From Marinobacter gudaonensis (GTDB taxonomy: Bacteria; Pseudomonadota; Gammaproteobacteria; Pseudomonadales; Oleiphilaceae): a stretch of DNA of 64,000 nucleotides. Numbering within the stretch: the stretch's first letter is position 1; the number at the start of each line of letters is the position of its first letter. The position numbers were made by a program, and so were the translations under genes. The notes under the pieces are model-generated. The model saw only the letters and a program-made list of their open reading frames with translations. It searched no databases and had not been told where the DNA came from. The stretch lies in assembly GCF_900115175.1 (NCBI RefSeq), contig NZ_FOYV01000001.1, forward strand, positions 1 through 64,000. Direction: 5' to 3'. Positions 1 to 7,110 of the stretch are shown here, in pieces.

Positions 1-21
1 GCGTTAAATTCAGGGAGGAAT

Positions 22-456
22 ATGAAACATTTTCTTTTGGCTTCTACAGTTGTTTTGTCTGCTTGCTCTGAGCCACCACCAGGCTGTGATAGTGACTTTG
101 CCCAAATGGTTGGCGAGGCAGTTTCATCAGGGGAAATTTCCAGCGTGCTCGACATGTATTACATGGAGGGAGTCGACGAGTTCACCCGTGATTCAATTAA
201 ACGAAGCTTTGAGCGGAACTTCGAAAAAACCGTTGTTGGCACTGAGATTGTCGACTTCCCGGAAGACGGTTTGACCGAGTATGAGATGAACGGCGTACGC
301 TACAAAATAAACCTAAAGCCCGAGAAAGAGCTCATTATTCATTTTGCAGAAGAGACGGACGGTGAGGGTGGTATACATCAGAGTTCGATGAGCCTGCCAC
401 TTGGAGAGTACGAGGGCCATTGTTACATAGCGACGGCAGCGAAAGTCTCGGATTGA
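22..456 (+). CDS. Cassette lipoprotein, unknown function
   Basis: This 144-residue protein starts with a short hydrophobic signal ending in the lipobox LSAC, so the mature protein is probably lipid-anchored at Cys-15. A GGAGG ribosome site lies directly upstream of the ATG. The remainder is soluble and acidic, with no family I recognise. It is the first complete cassette gene of the window: the preceding attC core ends at base 9 and its own attC begins directly after the stop. Exported lipoproteins are common integron cargo. Function cannot be assigned. Confidence 0.75.
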   Translation: MKHFLLASTVVLSACSEPPPGCDSDFAQMVGEAVSSGEISSVLDMYYMEGVDEFTRDSIKRSFERNFEKTVVGTEIVDFPEDGLTEYEMNGVRYKINLKPEKELIIHFAEETDGEGGIHQSSMSLPLGEYEGHCYIATAAKVSD

Positions 457-528
457 ATTTAACCAAGTGGTCAACGGGACGCCTACTACGCTGCGCTCCG
501 TAGCCGCCCATTACCACCGGCGTTATAG
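457..528 (+). repeat. attC site 1 (72 bp)
   Basis: It opens with ATTTAAC at 457-463 and closes with GTTATAG at 522-528. The arms GTGGTCAACGGG and CCCATTACCAC are complementary with mismatches, and a central TACGCTGCGCTCCGTA forms the tip. It belongs to the same subtype as sites 8 and 9. Confidence 0.85.
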
Positions 529-555
529 CCACAAACCAAAGGGAAAGTTGGTAGC

Positions 556-822
556 TTGAAATCGAAACTCCTCACAAGCCTTATTGTCGGTTTGGCCTTG
601 CCCTGGACCTTTTTTCTGTTTGTCACTGTCGGTCCGGTAAGGGAGTACAGCGAATCCGGAGAGGTAATCGGAGAATCTGGAGTCGCTGGCTTCATCCAGT
701 TTCACGGTTTTGCCGATGCGTTGATGATCTACGCCCAAGCAATCGCTGTGTGTGGTGTGTTAGCTTTCGGTATATGTTGGTTAAAAGAGGCTGTGGATCA
801 TGCCCTCAAGCCCAAGCTATAA
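556..822 (+). CDS. Cassette small membrane protein
   Basis: The gene encodes 88 residues beginning at a TTG codon, chosen because a GGGAAAG ribosome site sits about 9 bases upstream and the preceding attC core ends at 528. Two hydrophobic segments, roughly residues 5-25 and 56-78, suggest an inner-membrane hairpin with a short loop containing SESGEVIGESG. The stop codon is embedded in the next attC. I do not recognise the family. Confidence 0.65.
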   Translation: MKSKLLTSLIVGLALPWTFFLFVTVGPVREYSESGEVIGESGVAGFIQFHGFADALMIYAQAIAVCGVLAFGICWLKEAVDHALKPKL

Positions 823-918
823 CAAGGCGCATCAATACGCGGCCGGTGGCCGCCGGACGCCCTTTACATTGCGGCTGCGCCTCCATTTCAAGGGCGCCGT
901 TGTGCGCTGGCGTTAAGT
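817..918 (+). repeat. attC site 2 (about 102 bp)
   Basis: CTATAAC at 817-823 overlaps the stop codon of the upstream gene, and GTTAAGT at 912-918 closes the site. Between them are nested palindromes (GGCCGGTGGCC; GGACGCCC paired with GGGCGCC). This is the longest attC in the window. Confidence 0.8.
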
Positions 919-922
919 GTTT

Positions 923-1165
923 ATGACCGAAACTTGTGCGATCGAAGTAATGATCCGAAAGGCCGCGCCGCGTTCCTATACGGTCACTGGCGGGCATTTT
1001 GACTATGGCAGCCTCTATCAGGCGAGCCTAGCCGGTGAGTCGTATGTCTTGCCCATCTCTCAGATTTCAGAAATTCAAGATCTCGGAAACGGGCGGCACA
1101 TTGTTGTGTTGCCTAGGTGGTTGGCCCGCAAAAGTGGGCTTCTAAAGTATGAGCGTAAGCTATAG
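923..1165 (+). CDS. Cassette hypothetical protein
   Basis: The 80-residue product has no signal peptide or membrane segment. The ATG at 923 was chosen because it lies just outside the attC core; a GTG at 917 inside the core is an alternative and adds two residues. No convincing ribosome site is visible, as is common for cassette genes that start right after attC. The C-terminal half (ISEIQDLGNGRHIVVLPRWL) looks like a small beta-rich domain, but I do not recognise it. Confidence 0.55.
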   Translation: MTETCAIEVMIRKAAPRSYTVTGGHFDYGSLYQASLAGESYVLPISQISEIQDLGNGRHIVVLPRWLARKSGLLKYERKL

Positions 1166-1197
1166 CCTCGGTGGCATTTTAGCCCATGCATTCAATT

Positions 1198-1296
1198 ACT
1201 TAACAAATAGTTGTAGTACGTTCCGGGCCTGGCGGCCCTACACCGGACGCCCATTTCGCTGCGCTACATGGGCGCCGCTAAACAAGGGCGTTAAAG
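1198..1296 (+). repeat. attC site 3 (99 bp)
   Basis: ACTTAAC at 1198-1204 opens the site and GTTAAAG at 1290-1296 closes it. It shares CACCGGACGCCC and GGGCGCCGCT with sites 7 and 10, and in part with site 6. The bases 1166-1197 before it hold nothing recognisable. Confidence 0.85.
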
Positions 1297-1301
1297 GTCA
1301 T

Positions 1302-1613
1302 ATGAGATCAGAGGATTTTGAGAAGACCCGCCAACCTATGAAGGTGTTAGTTGAGCTAACCCAAACGGACAGTGGCGGTCGTGTTAATCCGGTGGTTCCT
1401 GGCGAGAATTGGCGTCCCGACATGTATCTGTCTCAAAGTGACCGCCAGTTTTGGGGGCAAATCGATTTTGAGACTTTGGTTTACCCGGGTAGCACGCAAG
1501 AAGGGTGGTTAAATGCTAGCTATCCGAGAGACTTATCTGATCAGTTTGTATCAGGTACAAAAATAAGACTCATGAATGGGGCGCAAATTGTTGGTACCGC
1601 CACAATCCAGTAG
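1302..1613 (+). CDS. Cassette protein resembling EF-Tu domain 3
   Basis: The product is 103 residues. The ATG at 1302 was preferred to any upstream start in frame because those lie inside or before attC site 3. The segments GGRVNPV, WRPDMYL and IRLMNGAQIVGTATI follow the order of the C-terminal beta-barrel of elongation factor Tu (GGRHTPF, YRPQFYF, REGGRTVG in the usual protein). There is no GTPase domain, so it is a stand-alone barrel. The resemblance is by eye only. It might interact with translation components, but nothing in the context tests that. Confidence 0.6.
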   Translation: MRSEDFEKTRQPMKVLVELTQTDSGGRVNPVVPGENWRPDMYLSQSDRQFWGQIDFETLVYPGSTQEGWLNASYPRDLSDQFVSGTKIRLMNGAQIVGTATIQ

Positions 1614-1625
1614 CCCGCTTCAGAC

Positions 1626-1697
1626 CTTTAACCAGGGGCTCAAGCCGACCGGTACTACGCTGCGCTCCGTACCGGCGGCTTAGCCCAGGCGTTACAA
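1626..1697 (+). repeat. attC site 4 (72 bp)
   Basis: CTTTAAC at 1626-1632 opens the site and GTTACAA at 1691-1697 closes it. The arms GACCGGTAC and GTACCGGC flank the TACGCTGCGCTCCG tip. It is the same subtype as the interrupted site 11. Confidence 0.85.
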
Positions 1698-1811
1698 GTC
1701 GTTGTTTCTGGGGAATTTGCACTTAACTGAGGGAGTGGGCTTGAGAATCCCACAAATCAAGGCCCTACCAAGCGGCCTTCTGAACTGCTTAAACCGTAAA
1801 AGGAGCATGCC

Positions 1812-2126
1812 GTGAACATCTTAGGCTACATCATTCTTCTTGTTGCCATGGTTGTGATCTGTCTGGTTAAGAAGCAGAACATGGAGCGTATGCGCACAGT
1901 TATCGATCCAATGTTTGGGGTTGGCCTGATATTGGTCGGTGCGGGTAACTTCATGAGCGGTGAAATGATTGGCAGCCAAAGGGTGTACAACCTGCTTAAC
2001 AGTTACACTGTTCGGGAAATGTGGACCATGGAAAGCGATCCGGTTCCGTTTGTCGCTGTGAATGTTTTCTTTTTGCTGGCAGGTGCTGGTTTGATTGGCT
2101 GGCGTTTTCTTAAAAAGGCAAGTTAA
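1812..2126 (+). CDS. Cassette integral membrane protein
   Basis: The gene encodes 104 residues from a GTG start, supported by AAGGAG about 8 bases upstream. Hydrophobic stretches at about residues 3-20, 33-50 and 75-95 suggest three membrane spans. A charged turn (KKQNMERMR) follows the first span. A 114-base leader separates it from attC site 4, long enough for its own promoter, though none is clear. The family is unknown. Confidence 0.65.
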   Translation: MNILGYIILLVAMVVICLVKKQNMERMRTVIDPMFGVGLILVGAGNFMSGEMIGSQRVYNLLNSYTVREMWTMESDPVPFVAVNVFFLLAGAGLIGWRFLKKAS

Positions 2127-2276
2127 TCGAGCGGGTTCACCAGGTGTGGGTGTGACTAGTTTCGCTGATTAATTCCTTCACAGATTCCCGCTATCTATCA
2201 CCGATAGAAGACTCATGGCTTTCAGGTTCTGGCTATTGCACATAGCCGGCGAAGTTCGCAGTACTGGTTTGGAAGA
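2127..2276. other. Non-coding cassette tail
   Basis: About 150 bases lie between the stop codon and the next attC core. I see no convincing gene, terminator or repeat here. Confidence 0.4.
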
Positions 2277-2354
2277 CTGTAACAATCGGCTGCACCGCGA
2301 CCGATTTTCCGCCGCTTCGCGGCTCCAAACCGGCACGTGAGCAGGGCGTTAGCT
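2277..2354 (+). repeat. attC site 5 (78 bp)
   Basis: CTGTAAC at 2277-2283 opens the site and GTTAGCT at 2348-2354 closes it. The interior has CCGCTTCGCGG near the tip and GACCGATTTT against CCAAACCGG on the arms. It is similar in style to site 13. Confidence 0.75.
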
Positions 2355-2369
2355 GTAGATCATGATCCT

Positions 2370-2816
2370 ATGAAATATCTGAATGAACTATTGGTTGCAG
2401 CCGGAATTGCTCTGTTGGCCTATGGCTTTAACCAGCCATGGTCTGCCTACGATGCAGCGGAAGTGAAAAAGATAGAATTCATGGCGGATACTGAGGAATT
2501 CTCTTATGTGTACTCAGAATTTGCTCGCCGGGTGAACGAACAGATTGCATTGCGTAGATCCTGCGTCGAACAAGGTGAGGACTGTGATGAGCAAGAAACG
2601 AAAGAAAAAATGAGAGCTTTAGATCCGGGGGCCACCGAGTGGGGAAATAGGGCAAACTTGCTTAAGGTCGAGAATCAAAAGGCAATGCGGCTCGCTATGC
2701 ACTACCAGAAAATGAAAAACATCTGGCTTGCGGTTGGCGTGCTGAGCTGTTTATCGGGACTAGTCGTTCTTGGGGTTGGTCTAAGGGGGATCCTACGTGC
2801 ACAGTCGCACAGCTAA
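2370..2816 (+). CDS. Cassette membrane-hairpin protein
   Basis: The product is 148 residues from ATG 2370, the first start codon beyond the attC core at 2354. There is one hydrophobic segment at each end, about residues 5-20 and 115-138, with a charged helical loop of roughly 95 residues between them that includes two Cys (CVEQGEDCDEQ). The topology suggests a periplasmic or cytoplasmic loop tethered at both ends. The stop codon overlaps the next attC. I do not recognise the family. Confidence 0.65.
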   Translation: MKYLNELLVAAGIALLAYGFNQPWSAYDAAEVKKIEFMADTEEFSYVYSEFARRVNEQIALRRSCVEQGEDCDEQETKEKMRALDPGATEWGNRANLLKVENQKAMRLAMHYQKMKNIWLAVGVLSCLSGLVVLGVGLRGILRAQSHS

Positions 2817-2907
2817 CCAGTAGTTCAAGTACGTTCCGGCCTGACGGCCTCCACCGGACCGGTTTTCCGTTGCACTCCAAACCGGCCGCTTAACATGGGC
2901 GTTATGT
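2811..2907 (+). repeat. attC site 6 (97 bp)
   Basis: AGCTAAC at 2811-2817 overlaps the upstream stop and GTTATGT at 2901-2907 closes the site. It contains TTCCGGCCTGACGGCCTCCACCGG-like palindromic blocks as in sites 3, 7 and 10, but with an ACCGGTTTTCC arm. Confidence 0.8.
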
Positions 2908-2939
2908 GTTTACCGCACGTGAAATCTATTGAGGTAGCG

Positions 2940-3287
2940 ATGAAGATCACGGGAAAGGAAGCCGTTATCTATCTCGATTCAATCCCGGATCGGGTTGCTC
3001 TCCACCGAAAGGACAACACGGACAAGTTTTGGTCCTATAAGCTTAAATTGGGCAAAAAAACAGAGTTCGCTTTTGACCCAAAGACCACAACAGGGTTATT
3101 CGTGCGAGTGGACAGGGAGCCACCTCAGATTGCTGGACTTTCTGAAGTTCAGCGAATTTCGGGAAAAGATGTTTCTACCGCGTTGGAGAGAGTTTTCTCC
3201 GGTGGGCTGCACAAAGCGAACTACCAAGTAACCATTGAAAGCCAGGCAGCTCTCGATGCGTTTATCAGCCACTACGAGAGTCTCTGA
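2940..3287 (+). CDS. Cassette hypothetical protein
   Basis: The product is 115 residues. ATG 2940 was chosen because GAGG lies 5-6 bases upstream; an in-frame ATG at 2904 sits inside the attC core and is less likely. The protein is soluble and basic, with an alpha/beta look and no membrane segment. No family is recognised. It is a single-gene cassette between attC 6 and attC 7. Confidence 0.65.
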   Translation: MKITGKEAVIYLDSIPDRVALHRKDNTDKFWSYKLKLGKKTEFAFDPKTTTGLFVRVDREPPQIAGLSEVQRISGKDVSTALERVFSGGLHKANYQVTIESQAALDAFISHYESL

Positions 3288-3290
3288 CTC

Positions 3291-3377
3291 ACATAACCAG
3301 TAGTTGTAGTTCGTTACGGGCCTTCGGCCCTCCACCGGACGCCCCTGTCGGGGCGCCGCTAAACAAAAGCGTTACGA
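3291..3377 (+). repeat. attC site 7 (87 bp)
   Basis: ACATAAC at 3291-3297 opens the site and GTTACGA at 3371-3377 closes it. It contains GGGCCTTCGGCCC and a GGACGCCCCTGTCGGGGCGCC stem. Confidence 0.85.
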
Positions 3378-3390
3378 GTGAGGGAAAGCC

Positions 3391-3870
3391 ATGGCGAAGA
3401 TCGTAGATCTTGATCACAAATGGGCAACATTGGTTGGTCGCTTTCTGATTGCTTTTGCGGCTATGGAGAGTTTGACCCTACAGACCCTCAAAGAATGGCT
3501 CAAAGCCCCTGTGTACCGTCATGTTATGAATATGAGGTTTGGACAAAGAGTGGATTTAATTGTCGACCTCGCGCAAGAGCAAGATGCGCCGGCTGACAAA
3601 GTTGAAGCATTTACGAGGAATTTGGAAAAGGCTAAAAAGCTAGCAGAGAAGCGAAATGCTGTAGCTCACAATCCACTTGTACTTTGCCTTTTTGACGGAG
3701 AGCATAATCTCACCGAAGCAATTGCATCGGACAAGAAAGAGCATGAAATCATTGAATTCGAGGAGCTTGAGCAACTGGCGCTCCAGGCAGAAGCTCTCGA
3801 AGAGGAACTGTTAGAGAGTAAGGTCGCACTTCGTCTACATGACTTTGATCTGCGCGATCTGCGCTCGTAA
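3391..3870 (+). CDS. Cassette HEPN-like helical protein
   Basis: The product is 159 residues, with a GAGGGAAA ribosome site upstream of the ATG. The sequence is almost wholly alpha-helical and ends in a Glu-rich helical tail. Around residues 90-96 it has RNAVAHNP, which fits the R-polar-x3-H motif of HEPN-superfamily proteins, many of which are RNases in toxin and phage-defence systems. HEPN motifs also occur in non-catalytic proteins and a six-residue motif can arise by chance, so the call is tentative. No antitoxin-like partner shares the cassette. The stop overlaps attC 8. Confidence 0.55.
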   Translation: MAKIVDLDHKWATLVGRFLIAFAAMESLTLQTLKEWLKAPVYRHVMNMRFGQRVDLIVDLAQEQDAPADKVEAFTRNLEKAKKLAEKRNAVAHNPLVLCLFDGEHNLTEAIASDKKEHEIIEFEELEQLALQAEALEEELLESKVALRLHDFDLRDLRS

Positions 3871-3935
3871 CTAGGTGGTCAACGGGACGCCAACTAAGCG
3901 TTGCTCCGTTGGCGCCCATTACCACGGCGTTAAGT
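3865..3935 (+). repeat. attC site 8 (71 bp)
   Basis: TCGTAAC at 3865-3871 (poor match to RYYY) overlaps the stop and GTTAAGT at 3929-3935 closes the site. It is nearly identical to sites 1 and 9, with arms GGTGGTCAACGGGACGCC and GGCGCCCATTACCAC. Confidence 0.85.
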
Positions 3936-3942
3936 GTATCTA

Positions 3943-4317
3943 ATGGACGATCGAGCATTTACGAAGCTTACCGATTACCTCAAACAGATCCCTGCAATTG
4001 AAGGGTCAATCGGCCACGGTGCAGACGATGAAGGCAGGTGGTGGGTAAAGTTCACTATCAATATTGAACACCCGTTGGCTTGGCAAACGGTGCAAGAGCT
4101 AGGGCATGTACTCAACTACCTCTCAGTAAATGAAAGGTTGCCAACGTCCTTTCAGCCGGTATCGCCACCTCCATACATGAATGGTGGCCCAGATGAGTTT
4201 TTGTCTTGGGTTATCGAGAGTCATGATCCTGAATTCAGGCCCGGTACCTGCGCAAAGTGGCTAGAGGGGAGATTGCCAAACCCTGTTTCAGATCTTGAGC
4301 AGTGGGGGATGGAATGA
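3943..4317 (+). CDS. Cassette hypothetical protein
   Basis: The product is 124 residues from ATG 3943, 8 bases after the attC 8 core; a GTG at 3934 within the core is an alternative. It is soluble and acidic, with conserved-looking aromatic motifs (GRWWVKF, EFLSWVIES, CAKWLEGRLP). I cannot name its family. Its attC starts 4 bases after the stop but is split by the IS1111-type element, so excision of this cassette by an integrase is probably blocked. Confidence 0.65.
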   Translation: MDDRAFTKLTDYLKQIPAIEGSIGHGADDEGRWWVKFTINIEHPLAWQTVQELGHVLNYLSVNERLPTSFQPVSPPPYMNGGPDEFLSWVIESHDPEFRPGTCAKWLEGRLPNPVSDLEQWGME

Positions 4318-4644
4318 ACATACTTAACACATATGAGCCTTCTTCCGATCAATAGGCAATAGTCATTTTTTTGGCCGCGCCAGCGGCCAATTTAAATCCA
4401 TGAACCAGAGCACCTATCTTCGCGAGTCTCGCTAGGCTGTCAGGTACTTACAGCAAACACATATAGGGGCTCACTTACGTGGCTTTCGGCCACTGCCTGA
4501 TCAGTCGTTCCATCGGTGGATCAGGGGCACCAGACATTCATCGGTTAACCGGTCGCTGGCACTATTCAAGGGACGGGCTGCAAGGCTCCAGTTAGGTTCA
4601 GGCTCAGCACCGGTGCAAGTACGCTGGCTCATGGTATTAAAAGG

Positions 4645-4793
4645 CACGCCCACGGGGTGGCTAATCAAGGTGCTCTGGCTTCAACGTCGGTGATAGAAAA
4701 CCGGCTGGGCATCGAGTGCCAGTCTGCGGACGCCCGGTTTTCGGTCATCTTCCTGCCTGATCCAGTTAGACATCATTCTCACCCCGTGGCGTG
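4645..4793 (-). ncRNA. Candidate seek/bridge RNA of the IS1111-type element
   Basis: Directly beyond the transposase stop codon, CACGCCCACGGGGTG (4645-4659) pairs with CACCCCGTGGCGTG (4780-4793) with one bulge. This encloses a 9 bp stem GAAAACCGG (4696-4704) with CCGGTTTTC (4734-4742). ATCAAGGTG at 4664-4672 repeats the junction sequence at 5918-5926, which spans the IS end and the attC flank. IS110-family elements are known to encode guide RNAs in a non-coding end, downstream of the gene in the IS1111 group. Boundaries and strand are inferred; part of the RNA may extend toward 4440. Confidence 0.5.
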
Positions 4794-4794
4794 A

Positions 4795-5838
4795 CTAACC
4801 CTTCAGGAACCGTTGTTCATCGAAGACCCTCTGATGCTTGAGCATGAAGTAGGCGGCCCGACCCAGCTTGTGGGCCAGCGCCGACAGGGCTTTGGCCTTG
4901 TTCATGCGCTTCTGGAGTTTCTGTAGATAGCGCTGGGCCTTTTCATTGCCGCGCAGATACAGCACGGCCGCTTCCGAGAAGGCCCACTTCAGATGCGCGT
5001 TGCCGATCTTGTTGCCCTGAGTGCCATAGACCTTTCCTGCCGATTCGGCTTTGCACTTGATCAGTCGCGCGTAAGACGCGAACTTCTGAACCGTCTCAAA
5101 TCGATGAATGTCGCCGATCTCGTAAAGGATGGTCAGTGCCAGGATGCGACCGATGCCGGGAATGCTGCGAAGCACACTGAGGGATGTAGGATCGTGCTGT
5201 TTGGCCTGCTGCTCCAGATGCCATTCCAGCTGGCTCAGCTGCTGGTGATAACAATCGATCAGAGCCAGATCGAGATCGATGTTGCGCTGCACATCCTTGT
5301 CGGCAAAGGCGGCGTGAGCCTGCTTCCGATGGCCCCGGTTCTTCAGGTTCAGTTTAGTCGGTGGCAGGTTGTACTGACTGGTGGTGTTCACCACATGGGC
5401 CTTGAGCATCGCCCCGTGATGAACGATGCGGGAGCGTCGGCGCAGCAGGTCACGGGTCGCCCGCATCTCTTTGGGGTACACGTAGGCCAACGGGAAATTA
5501 CCGCCCTTCATGAGCATGGCGATCTTGAACGAATCGATGCGGTCGTTCTTGGTTTTACCCCCGTGAATGGCCTTCATGTACAGGGCGTGCCCCAGAATAA
5601 AGTGGATGCCGTGTTCCTCGCACAGATCCGAGAGCCAGTACCAGCAATGCATGCACTCGACGCCAATGACCAAGTCATCGCGGAATGGGGCAAGCAAGTC
5701 CAGCAACGCCTGAGGCTGGGCTTTGATTTCCTTATGCAGTAGTACTTCGCCGGAGTGGTGAATGACGCACACATAAAGACTGCGGGCGTGGAGGTCGATT
5801 CCACAGAAGTGACGGTGAGTGCTATTGTAGAAATTCAT
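4795..5838 (-). CDS. IS110/IS1111-family transposase
   Basis: The 347-residue product starts at ATG 5838, preceded by GGGAGAAG; a longer in-frame start at 5931 would lie in attC DNA outside the element and is rejected. The N-terminal RuvC-like domain shows the DEDD pattern: D15 (GIDLHARS), E61 (GVECMHCWYW) and D99/D102 (KNDRIDSF). The C-terminal Transposase_20 region has SIPGIG and an ESAGK segment with the likely nucleophilic Ser. The length is typical for the family and no frame damage is seen, so it appears intact. It lies opposite in direction to the cassettes. Confidence 0.92.
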   Translation of the reverse strand: MNFYNSTHRHFCGIDLHARSLYVCVIHHSGEVLLHKEIKAQPQALLDLLAPFRDDLVIGVECMHCWYWLSDLCEEHGIHFILGHALYMKAIHGGKTKNDRIDSFKIAMLMKGGNFPLAYVYPKEMRATRDLLRRRSRIVHHGAMLKAHVVNTTSQYNLPPTKLNLKNRGHRKQAHAAFADKDVQRNIDLDLALIDCYHQQLSQLEWHLEQQAKQHDPTSLSVLRSIPGIGRILALTILYEIGDIHRFETVQKFASYARLIKCKAESAGKVYGTQGNKIGNAHLKWAFSEAAVLYLRGNEKAQRYLQKLQKRMNKAKALSALAHKLGRAAYFMLKHQRVFDEQRFLKG

Positions 5839-6007
5839 GAGTCTTCTCCCTTTGTTGTGCTTGGTCGCCTTCCAGCTTAGCGGTCCGCCGCTAGGCTGGG
5901 GAGAAGGCTCAATCAGTATCAAGGTGGTCAACGGGACGCCAACTACGCTGCGCTCCGTTGGCGCCCATTACCACTGGCGTTACAAGGCCAACTGAAAGGG
6001 AGTTCAA

Positions 6008-6313
6008 GTGGTTACCTGTTACCTAAAGTACGTTATAGACCCCTACAAAGCCGCCGAGTTCGAGCGCTATTCTAAGATGTGGATACCTTTGGTTCAGAGG
6101 TTCGGCGGTCAGCACCATGGGTATTTCTTGCCTTCCGAGGGTGCCAACAATATCGCCATCGCACTATTCACGTTCGAATCTCTGGCAGCCTATGAAAAGT
6201 ACCGTGAGGCCTCGTTCAAAGACTCGGATTGCCAAGCCGCCTTCAAATACGCTGAAGAAACTCGTTGTGTACTAAGCTGTGAACGCAGTTTTATGAGGCC
6301 GGTTTTTGAGTAA
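6008..6313 (+). CDS. NIPSNAP-family protein (cassette)
   Basis: The product is 101 residues from a GTG start with AAGGGAG 5-11 bases upstream. The sequence YLKYVIDPYKAAEFERYSKMWIPL followed by GGQHHGYFLPSEG and AIALFTFESLAAYEKYR matches the ferredoxin-like dimeric alpha/beta barrel of NIPSNAP proteins. Bacterial members are small and mostly of unknown substrate, and they are recurrent integron cargo. The IS1111-type element lies directly upstream in the preceding attC, so transcription from the integron promoter may be cut off here. Confidence 0.75.
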   Translation: MVTCYLKYVIDPYKAAEFERYSKMWIPLVQRFGGQHHGYFLPSEGANNIAIALFTFESLAAYEKYREASFKDSDCQAAFKYAEETRCVLSCERSFMRPVFE

Positions 6314-6315
6314 GC

Positions 6316-6400
6316 TTGTAACAAGTGCATTAAGTCTGTTCCGGCCCGACGGGCCTCCACCGGACGCCCTAGTCGGGCGCCGCTTATGCAAGCGTTAACG
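6316..6400 (+). repeat. attC site 10 (85 bp)
   Basis: TTGTAAC at 6316-6322 opens the site and GTTAACG at 6394-6400 closes it. GGCCCGACGGGCC, CACCGGACGCCC and GGGCGCCGCTT place it with sites 3 and 7. Confidence 0.85.
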
Positions 6401-6440
6401 CGCAAGTAGTTCAGAAGCAAACGTTGAAGAGAAAAAAGGT

Positions 6441-7100
6441 ATGCCTTCACCAGAGAATTACAACCAGATGCTTTCAAAGCTAGGGAAGCTGACGTTCCTG
6501 ACAACGTTGATCTTTCTCGTGGCTCTGAGGTTTTTTGGCGTGATTCCTAAAATTGAAGTGGATGATGCGCTTATACCACCGGTAAAGGATTATGAAGAGC
6601 TGATCGAGTGGTGCCTTTCTTTTGGGGCGATTCCACTTGCTGGTGCCGGATTAGCTTGGCTTCTTAGCACATTGTTTGAAGTCCATAATAAATTATCCAA
6701 GTTTTTCCTTGTTAGGTTTATCTGGGATAAATACTTCATCGTAAAGCCAATGTTAGAGCGTGCCGAAGTTGATGATCATCTTACGCGAAGCCGCGTAAAA
6801 CAAATTATGGCTGAATTGTATTATCCAGAGGTGAAAAATATAGATCAGCACTATGTGCATATCTTTTGGAGATATGCATTGCAATTTTGGGTATTGTTTG
6901 AACATCTTTTGGTTGTAACTGTGACCGTACTGGTGCTAGGGATCTCAAAATTCGAGCTGCCGAGCAAGGGTCTTCTCGTTTATCTATTTATGGTCTTAAG
7001 CGTTGCTTCTCTCCATTGGTTTTTTGTGGTTACCCAGAAGTCTAAGGACCAGGCGGATCAGATTTCAGAGCAAGCTATAAGATTATATATGAGAGGCTAG
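6441..7100 (+). CDS. Cassette polytopic membrane protein
   Basis: The product is 219 residues with an AAAGG ribosome site before the ATG. Four hydrophobic segments, at about residues 17-34, 57-75, 150-170 and 180-200, flank a cytosolic middle of roughly 70 residues with RSRVKQIMAELYYPEVKNID. Base composition is clearly AT-richer than the neighbours, suggesting recent transfer. It is followed 10 bases later, with no attC between, by a methyltransferase-like gene, so the two travel as one cassette. The family is not recognised. Confidence 0.65.
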   Translation: MPSPENYNQMLSKLGKLTFLTTLIFLVALRFFGVIPKIEVDDALIPPVKDYEELIEWCLSFGAIPLAGAGLAWLLSTLFEVHNKLSKFFLVRFIWDKYFIVKPMLERAEVDDHLTRSRVKQIMAELYYPEVKNIDQHYVHIFWRYALQFWVLFEHLLVVTVTVLVLGISKFELPSKGLLVYLFMVLSVASLHWFFVVTQKSKDQADQISEQAIRLYMRG

Positions 7101-7110
7101 GCTAATAATT

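Larger units (their letters stand above)
4329..5920 (-). mobile_element. IS110-family (IS1111-type) insertion sequence in attC
   Basis: The element is about 1592 bp and encodes one transposase on the - strand. Subterminal inverted repeats are visible: GAGCCTTCTTCC at 4335-4346 against GGGAGAAGGCTC at 5899-5910 (11 of 12 pairs), lying several bases inside each end. Subterminal repeats, no target duplication and insertion at an attC core are traits of the IS1111-attC group within IS110. The exact ends are uncertain by a few bases. About 466 bp beyond the transposase stop is non-coding and structured. Confidence 0.8.
4322..5985 (+). repeat. attC site 9, interrupted by the IS1111-type element
   Basis: ACTTAAC at 4322-4328 is the opening core. 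The rest of the site is at 5921-5985 and ends with GTTACAA (5979-5985). Joining 4322-4328 to 5921-5985 rebuilds a 72 bp site that aligns with sites 1 (72 bp) and 8 (71 bp). Confidence 0.8.

Noticed and set aside
4993..5742. Long + strand open frame opposite the transposase
   Set aside because: It is the complement of the IS110-family gene, with no ribosome site or family resemblance.
5839..5931. Extended transposase start 31 codons upstream at 5931
   Set aside because: It lies outside the element in attC DNA; ATG 5838 has GGGAGAAG and the family start.
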